64,000 nucleotides of DNA from Georhizobium profundi (GTDB lineage Bacteria > Pseudomonadota > Alphaproteobacteria > Rhizobiales > Rhizobiaceae): assembly GCF_003952725.1 (NCBI RefSeq), contig NZ_CP032509.1, forward strand, positions 744,001 to 808,000, given 5' to 3'. The position numbers were made by a program, and so were the translations under genes. The stretch's first letter is position 1. Each line of letters opens with the position of its first letter. This document shows positions 59,498-64,000 of this stretch, one piece after another. A model generated the notes under the pieces. It was not told the origin of the DNA. It searched no databases and was given only the letters and a program-made list of their open reading frames with translations.

Positions 59498-60493
59498 TCA
59501 GGCTTGGCTGGAATTCAGCTGCTTGAGATGGCGTTCCCATGCAATCGCGTGGGTCACGATCAGATCGAGATCGTCGAGCTCCGGCGTCCAGCCCAGTTCC
59601 CGTCGGGCAATGGCGGCATCGGCGACGACGGTGACGGCGTCACCGGGACGACGCTCCCGCTCGCGCACGTCGAAATCAAAACCGGTCACTTTCTTCACGG
59701 TGTCGATGACCTCGCGCACGGAATAGCCACGGCCATAGCCGCAGTTGGCGAGCAGGCTACCGCCGCCATTGCGAAGGCGGGCAAGCGCCAAGCGATGTGC
59801 CCGCACCAGATCGGTGACATGGATGTAATCGCGGATGCAGGTGCCGTCCGGCGTAGGGTAATCGCCGCCGAACACCTCCATGAAATCGCGCTTGCCGGTC
59901 GCCGTTTCGCAAGCAACCTTGATCAGATGCGTCGCACCGCGCGTGGATTGTCCGGTGCGCAGGCGCGGATCGGCGCCGCACACGTTGAAATAGCGCAGCG
60001 CCGTATAGGCGAAATCGTGGGCGGCGGCGGTGTCGCGTAGCATCCACTCCGTCATCAGCTTCGATGCGCCATAGGGCGATTCCGGCTGGGTGGGCATGTC
60101 CTCGGTCACGGGCACCTTTTGCGGTGTGCCGTAAACGGCGGCCGTGGAGGAAAAGATGAAGTGAGGAACGCCGGCACGGACGGTGCTCTCCAGCAGCGAT
60201 CGCGTCTTGGAGGTGTTGTTCTCGTAATAGGTAAGGGGGTCGGCGACGGAGTCTGGCACGACGACAGAGCCGGCAAAATGTATGATGGCATCGACGCCAT
60301 TATCGCGGATGGTGGATTCGACGAGGTCCTGGTCGGCGATGTCGCCAACGACGAGCTTCGCCTCCGGAGCGACTGCCCAGTCGAAGCCCGTGCTCAGCCG
60401 GTCGAGGACGACGACTTCTTCACCCGCATCGAGCAGTTCCCAGACCATGTGGCTGCCGATATAGCCGGCGCCGCCGGTGACGAGTACGGACAT
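59498..60493 (-). CDS. galE: UDP-glucose 4-epimerase
   Basis: A 331-residue extended SDR that interconverts UDP-glucose and UDP-galactose. The NAD-binding motif GGAGYIGSH is at the N terminus. The catalytic serine is in FSSTAAVYG and the YxxxK pair is in SPYGASKLMTEW. The PTPDGTCIRDYIHV motif is diagnostic of GalE. I start at 60493, where the Rossmann fold begins. It lies next to a glycosyltransferase gene, so it may feed an exopolysaccharide or glycan. Confidence 0.92.
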   Translation of the reverse strand: MSVLVTGGAGYIGSHMVWELLDAGEEVVVLDRLSTGFDWAVAPEAKLVVGDIADQDLVESTIRDNGVDAIIHFAGSVVVPDSVADPLTYYENNTSKTRSLLESTVRAGVPHFIFSSTAAVYGTPQKVPVTEDMPTQPESPYGASKLMTEWMLRDTAAAHDFAYTALRYFNVCGADPRLRTGQSTRGATHLIKVACETATGKRDFMEVFGGDYPTPDGTCIRDYIHVTDLVRAHRLALARLRNGGGSLLANCGYGRGYSVREVIDTVKKVTGFDFDVRERERRPGDAVTVVADAAIARRELGWTPELDDLDLIVTHAIAWERHLKQLNSSQA

Positions 60494-60577
60494 GCATGAC
60501 CCCAATGACAAGCTGCGTTCGACAAGCCGATGCCGCGTCGCTGCCGCGAACATCGCCGTTGGACTTAATCGAAAGCG

Positions 60578-61108
60578 CTAGCGGGGCGCAATGCCGAGAA
60601 GCCGGGTGATGCCGCTTCGCTTCTTCTTGGGAGCGACGGCCGCGGCGAGCTGCGCCTGCAGATCAAGCACCTGTTGCTCGAGTTCGGCGATGCGTGCATC
60701 GCGTTGGGCGAGAGCTGGGGCAAAATAGGAGCTTCGCTCCGCCTCATAGGCTTCGGCAGTCTGCTCCAGATGGGCAATGCGCTGCTGCCTTGCCTCTAGC
60801 TGCGGCTCGTACCAGGTGGAGCGCACATTGTCGTACCGGCCAACCTCCTCCTTCAATTTGACGAGTTCCGGCTCATACCAGTTCACGCGCTTGTCTTCGT
60901 AATCGTCCGCACGCTCGGAGAGCTCGTGGATGATGTTGGACATACGGCGCATCTGTTCGGCGTAATGCATGAGGCGCCGCCGCATGACAGCCTGCTCGCT
61001 GCTCTCTGCCGGCGGCTGCTTCGAATTGGCCGAGGAGCCGCTCTGCCGCTTCGTCATCGGCTCATAAACATGGCCATTGCCATTCATGCCATCGTTCCCG
61101 TGCATCAC
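60578..61108 (-). CDS. Coiled-coil protein with tyrosine-glutamate-proline repeats
   Basis: A 176-residue protein with a disordered N terminus and a long coiled coil (residues about 40-155). It has three spaced repeats, NWYEPELVKLKEEV, TWYEPQLEARQQRI and SYFAPALAQRDARI, about 24 and 29 residues apart. The C terminus is basic (PKKKRSGITRLLG). It has no signal peptide or membrane helix. It lies between galE and the glycosyltransferase gene and may scaffold the glycosyltransferase. Confidence 0.75.
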   Translation of the reverse strand: MMHGNDGMNGNGHVYEPMTKRQSGSSANSKQPPAESSEQAVMRRRLMHYAEQMRRMSNIIHELSERADDYEDKRVNWYEPELVKLKEEVGRYDNVRSTWYEPQLEARQQRIAHLEQTAEAYEAERSSYFAPALAQRDARIAELEQQVLDLQAQLAAAVAPKKKRSGITRLLGIAPR

Positions 61109-61139
61109 ATCGCTCTCGCGGTTTCCAGCAGCTATTCGA

Positions 61140-63503
61140 TCAGTTTGGTGGGTTGGCCGCGTTCAGCTTCTGCCCGCCGATGAGAATCGGTCCGGCTGGC
61201 GGCGGTTTGGTCGCCCGCACTCCATTGGCGCGCTGGATGCCCCGCTCCGGCGAAATCCGGCTTTCCGAAGTCACAGGATCAGTAAAGATCTGATCGACCC
61301 GGGTTTGGTGCTCACTGATCGAATGTCGGCTTTCCATCAGCTTGCGTGCGTTGTCCGATCTGCGTCGCGTTGCAACGGGATCGGCGTAAAGCTCGGCTAC
61401 CGCGGCCAGATAGGCGGATGCGAGTGCGTCGTCGTCGATCAAGTCTGGAACGAGAAATCCGGTTTGAAAGCTTACCGCTTCTCCGATGCCGCCAACGGCC
61501 GGCGCGATGACCGGCAAGCCCGCGCTCATGGCCTCCAACACCACATTGGGAAGCCCATCGAACGCTGCCGTGTAGATCAGGGCATCGTAGCTCTCGACAT
61601 CTAGGGCCGACAGGCCATCGAAGGTGCCGTGGTAGACAAGGTTGGGCAAGTTCCGGAGGCATTCAGGTTCAGAGCCGACCCCCAAATTGCCAAAGACGTC
61701 GACGACCAACCCAGGCTGACTGGTTTGGAGGCCCCGAGCGATTTCAGCCAGAAGCTCGGGCCGTTTCTGGCGATCGATGCGCGACGCCCAAAGCAGCCGT
61801 CCATTCGGCGCCGCTAGGTCCGAGAATACGCGCCGCTCATCGCTGCATGCTGCGTAGAGAGCGTGAAGCTTAGGGGTGAAATGATCGCCCAGTCGCACTT
61901 TCAGATCGGTCAGGATCGCCTGATGGTCGGAAACGATGCCATTGAAACTGTGGCCAGCCTCGGTGATGAGATCAAAGCCAAAGCCGTTCTCGAACCTGAG
62001 GCCATGAATCGTGTCGATGGCTTCGCAGAAATGGTAGAAGTAGGTTGAGACGTCACACAGCCGATCGGCATGGTTGCGCATGAACGCATCGACATATTCG
62101 CAGTGTTTCAGATGCAGGCGCTTCAGCCCGGCTTGATGCTGGATGATGCGGAGCGTGATCGTTTCGATGTCGGCTTCGCTCAGCCCCGTGATGCCGAGGC
62201 TGTGCAGATCGACAAACAGGCTGTCATTCGGCAGGCGATCCACCCAGTGATGATGGGCGATGCGCTGGCCGCCGAGCACGAGGCAGCGCGTGTCGGGCCG
62301 TTTGGCCTTCAGGGCCGAAAGAACCGACAGGATGAACTTCTCGCCCCCGCCGCGCGTAAGGTAGGGGACAAGCAGGATGTCGGTGAATTCCTGGCCGGCA
62401 AGGATGCCGCAAAGCTCGAAATATGCACGTGACAGTCCGGCAGGTTGCGTGAAGTTCGTGCTGCCGTGTTTGTTTTTCAGGATCCCGAGACTGATCGCGG
62501 GATCGATGGCGTTGGCTGCTGCCACGAGGTCTGCCATTCCGGGCAGATCGACGAAGGCTGCTGCTGAGAAGGTCGGCGGCAGGCTGCGCGGCCGGTCGCC
62601 GTTGAAATCAGCCCAGGCGATCTTGTGGAACCGTGCCGGTTCAAAGAAGGGGCTTGGCGGAATGAGGCCCGGTGTCTCGGCGCGAAAGCGTCGGCTCATG
62701 CTCCTCTGGCGTTCGCGATAGAAGACCAGCGCGTCTTTGGCGACCACGATGTCGTAGCCTTGCGCGACTGCCGAACAGTTGAAATGCCAGTCCTCGTAGG
62801 CGTAGCCGGATTGGTAGGAGACGTCGGCGAAGTGCAATTCGTTGAAGGCTTCGCGATAGAGCATGATCCGCGAGACGAACGGGTGGTTGTCCATCATGGC
62901 CGCGGCGCCGACGACCTTCAGCGGCAGGAATTGCCACACGTAGCACGTGGTGCCGAAACCCAGATAGAATTCGGGGCAGATGATCGACTTTGGTCCGCCG
63001 GCCTTCAGTGCGGCGTGCATGCGATGGAAATAGTCGAAGCCGATGAGATCATCTCCGTCGGCAGTTGCGATGATGGCGCCGCGAGCCGCATCGATGCCCG
63101 CATGACGCGAGGGGCCGAGCGAGCCGTGCGCGACCTCTATGACCTGAAAATGATCAAAAACGGTGAGGTCGACGCTCGACAGCGCCGATCGCATGTCTGC
63201 ATCGGCGTTGTCGAGCACGACGACAAGCTCCATCCGCAGGCCGAACTGCGCTGCGTATTGCATCGCCTCCTGCAAGGATCGAAGTGTCCGCAGCAAGTAA
63301 CGGGCTTCATCATGTAGGTTCAAAACAACCGATATGTCGACCCTGGCTGAAGTCTTGGTCGGTTTGTTCGGGGAAGAGCTGGCCGCCCGCTCGCGATCGA
63401 TTTGGATTTTCACGCGGCCTCTCAATGCCGCCATGGCCTTGGAATCGTTCAATGTGCCCACCCCTACGCAAGGGCACACCGTTGCATTGCGCACCTGTTG
63501 CAT
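61140..63503 (-). CDS. Two-domain glycosyltransferase (GT2 plus GT4 type)
   Basis: A 787-residue cytoplasmic enzyme. The N-terminal domain (about 55-290) is GT-A fold: ISVVLNLHDEARYLLRTLRSL at its start and ATADGDDLIGFDYF with the metal-binding DxD. The middle and C-terminal part (about 385-760) is GT-B fold: DILLVPYLTRGGGEKFILSVL, then LLWASRIDRQKRPELLAEIA, and EAMSAGLPVIAPAVGGIGEAV for nucleotide-sugar binding. It could add two different sugars in turn. It is downstream of no obvious partner but shares its strand with the coiled-coil and galE genes. The acceptor is unknown. Confidence 0.87.
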   Translation of the reverse strand: MQQVRNATVCPCVGVGTLNDSKAMAALRGRVKIQIDRERAASSSPNKPTKTSARVDISVVLNLHDEARYLLRTLRSLQEAMQYAAQFGLRMELVVVLDNADADMRSALSSVDLTVFDHFQVIEVAHGSLGPSRHAGIDAARGAIIATADGDDLIGFDYFHRMHAALKAGGPKSIICPEFYLGFGTTCYVWQFLPLKVVGAAAMMDNHPFVSRIMLYREAFNELHFADVSYQSGYAYEDWHFNCSAVAQGYDIVVAKDALVFYRERQRSMSRRFRAETPGLIPPSPFFEPARFHKIAWADFNGDRPRSLPPTFSAAAFVDLPGMADLVAAANAIDPAISLGILKNKHGSTNFTQPAGLSRAYFELCGILAGQEFTDILLVPYLTRGGGEKFILSVLSALKAKRPDTRCLVLGGQRIAHHHWVDRLPNDSLFVDLHSLGITGLSEADIETITLRIIQHQAGLKRLHLKHCEYVDAFMRNHADRLCDVSTYFYHFCEAIDTIHGLRFENGFGFDLITEAGHSFNGIVSDHQAILTDLKVRLGDHFTPKLHALYAACSDERRVFSDLAAPNGRLLWASRIDRQKRPELLAEIARGLQTSQPGLVVDVFGNLGVGSEPECLRNLPNLVYHGTFDGLSALDVESYDALIYTAAFDGLPNVVLEAMSAGLPVIAPAVGGIGEAVSFQTGFLVPDLIDDDALASAYLAAVAELYADPVATRRRSDNARKLMESRHSISEHQTRVDQIFTDPVTSESRISPERGIQRANGVRATKPPPAGPILIGGQKLNAANPPN

Positions 63504-63570
63504 GATGCGCTTATCCCCGAGCCCCAGAAGAATAGTATGATAAGAAATCTGTTAAATAAAGGGGAATTCT

Positions 63571-64000
63571 ATGGACAAAACGAATAACTTAAAAATCCCC
63601 TATATTCTTATGGCTCAGGCACAGAAACATGTCACCCATAACGAAGCTCTACTTATGATCGACGCGCTCATGCAGATGGGCGTGCAAAGCAGAGCAATGA
63701 GTGAACCTCCGGCAGACCTTGCGGATGGCGCGCGCTTCATCGTGCCGGAAACGGCTGCCGGCGCCTGGATCGGCCAGCACGCCAAGATTGCAGCCTGGCA
63801 GGATGGCGGGTGGCGGTTCTACCAGCCGGTCGAAGGCTGGATCGCGTTCTGCTCGGACGAAAATCGGCTTCTCGTCTTCCATGAGGGCGCGTGGCAGGTC
63901 CTGGAATTCAGTTTCGACTTTGCCGAGCGTCTCGGGATCAACGCCACGGCAGATGGACCCAATCGCCTGGCGCTTGCCGGAGACGCATCGCTCTTCAACC
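63571..64000 (+). CDS. DUF2793 domain protein, N-terminal part (runs off the window)
   Basis: The ATG at 63571 follows AAAGGGG and opens 143 codons to the window edge. The first about 105 residues match the DUF2793 pattern: ILMAQAQKHVTHNEAL, then ADGARFIVPETAAGAWIGQHAKIAAWQDGGWRFYQPVEGW, read across strands, and LLVFHEGAWQVL. DUF2793 proteins are known from alphaproteobacterial phages, gene-transfer agents and surface-protein loci. It is divergent from the glycosyltransferase gene. Confidence 0.88.
   Translation, partial: MDKTNNLKIPYILMAQAQKHVTHNEALLMIDALMQMGVQSRAMSEPPADLADGARFIVPETAAGAWIGQHAKIAAWQDGGWRFYQPVEGWIAFCSDENRLLVFHEGAWQVLEFSFDFAERLGINATADGPNRLALAGDASLFN

Overview
The window looks like a GC-rich alphaproteobacterial chromosome or large replicon, most likely from the Rhizobiales (Phyllobacteriaceae-like). 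The clues are the tightly packed ABC, TRAP and LysR/GntR/MarR catabolic operons, a DUF2793 protein of the alphaproteobacterial type, GANTC-rich repeats, and a tRNA-Val(CAC) fragment of alphaproteobacterial form. No rRNA, intact tRNA, complete insertion sequence or CRISPR array was seen.

Left part (1-12.6 kb). The N-terminal part of a methyl-accepting chemotaxis protein is followed by a repeat-rich gap. Then comes a seven-gene minus-strand operon: substrate-binding protein, ArgE-like deacylase, two Dpp-type permeases, two Dpp-type ATPases and an M20 dipeptidase, all joined by 4-bp overlaps. A GntR/FCD regulator and a divergent class I aminotransferase sit beside it, which suggests import and hydrolysis of peptides or N-acyl amino acids.

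Island boundary (12.6-16.1 kb). A lone AAA_13-type ATPase with a CPFC (zinc-hook-like) motif resembles RloC/PrrC-type phage-defence proteins. Next to it are a tRNA-Val(CAC) 3' half, which looks like an integration scar, and a C-terminal fragment of a second M20 peptidase gene.

Catabolic island (16.1-44.8 kb). First comes a complete 4,5-dihydroxyphthalate route: a TAXI/TRAP importer, phthalate dioxygenase oxygenase and reductase, cis-dihydrodiol dehydrogenase, 4,5-dihydroxyphthalate decarboxylase, a MarR regulator and two DMT transporters. Near-identical palindromes precede the importer and lie between the divergent oxygenase genes. Second is a LysR-controlled set: class II aldolase/decarboxylase, a second TAXI/TRAP importer, a benzoylformate-decarboxylase-like TPP enzyme and an aldehyde dehydrogenase. 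The two transcription units share a TATAG-N11/12-CTATA box at the same distance from their start codons. Third is a DctPQM TRAP importer with its own LysR regulator, divergent from an operon of two NTF2-like proteins, an SDR and two consecutive E1 alpha/beta dehydrogenase pairs.

Mobile-element relic (44.8-51.7 kb). This holds a frameshifted relaxase pseudogene, an accessory ORF with two in-frame stops, four iteron-like repeat blocks (GAATC direct repeats at exact 21-bp spacing plus an AACGNCGTT palindrome) and an operon for a soluble FtsH-like AAA metalloprotease with two unknown proteins.

Right part (51.7-64 kb). A LuxR-HTH/alpha-beta-hydrolase fusion with an Asp nucleophile precedes a secreted three-gene cassette (cysteine-rich protein, VWA protein, paralogous cysteine-rich protein). 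Then come a 3-hydroxybenzoate 4-monooxygenase, GalE, a coiled-coil protein, a two-domain glycosyltransferase and the start of a DUF2793 protein. Both the phthalate and the 3-hydroxybenzoate routes end at protocatechuate, but no ring-cleavage genes are in the window.
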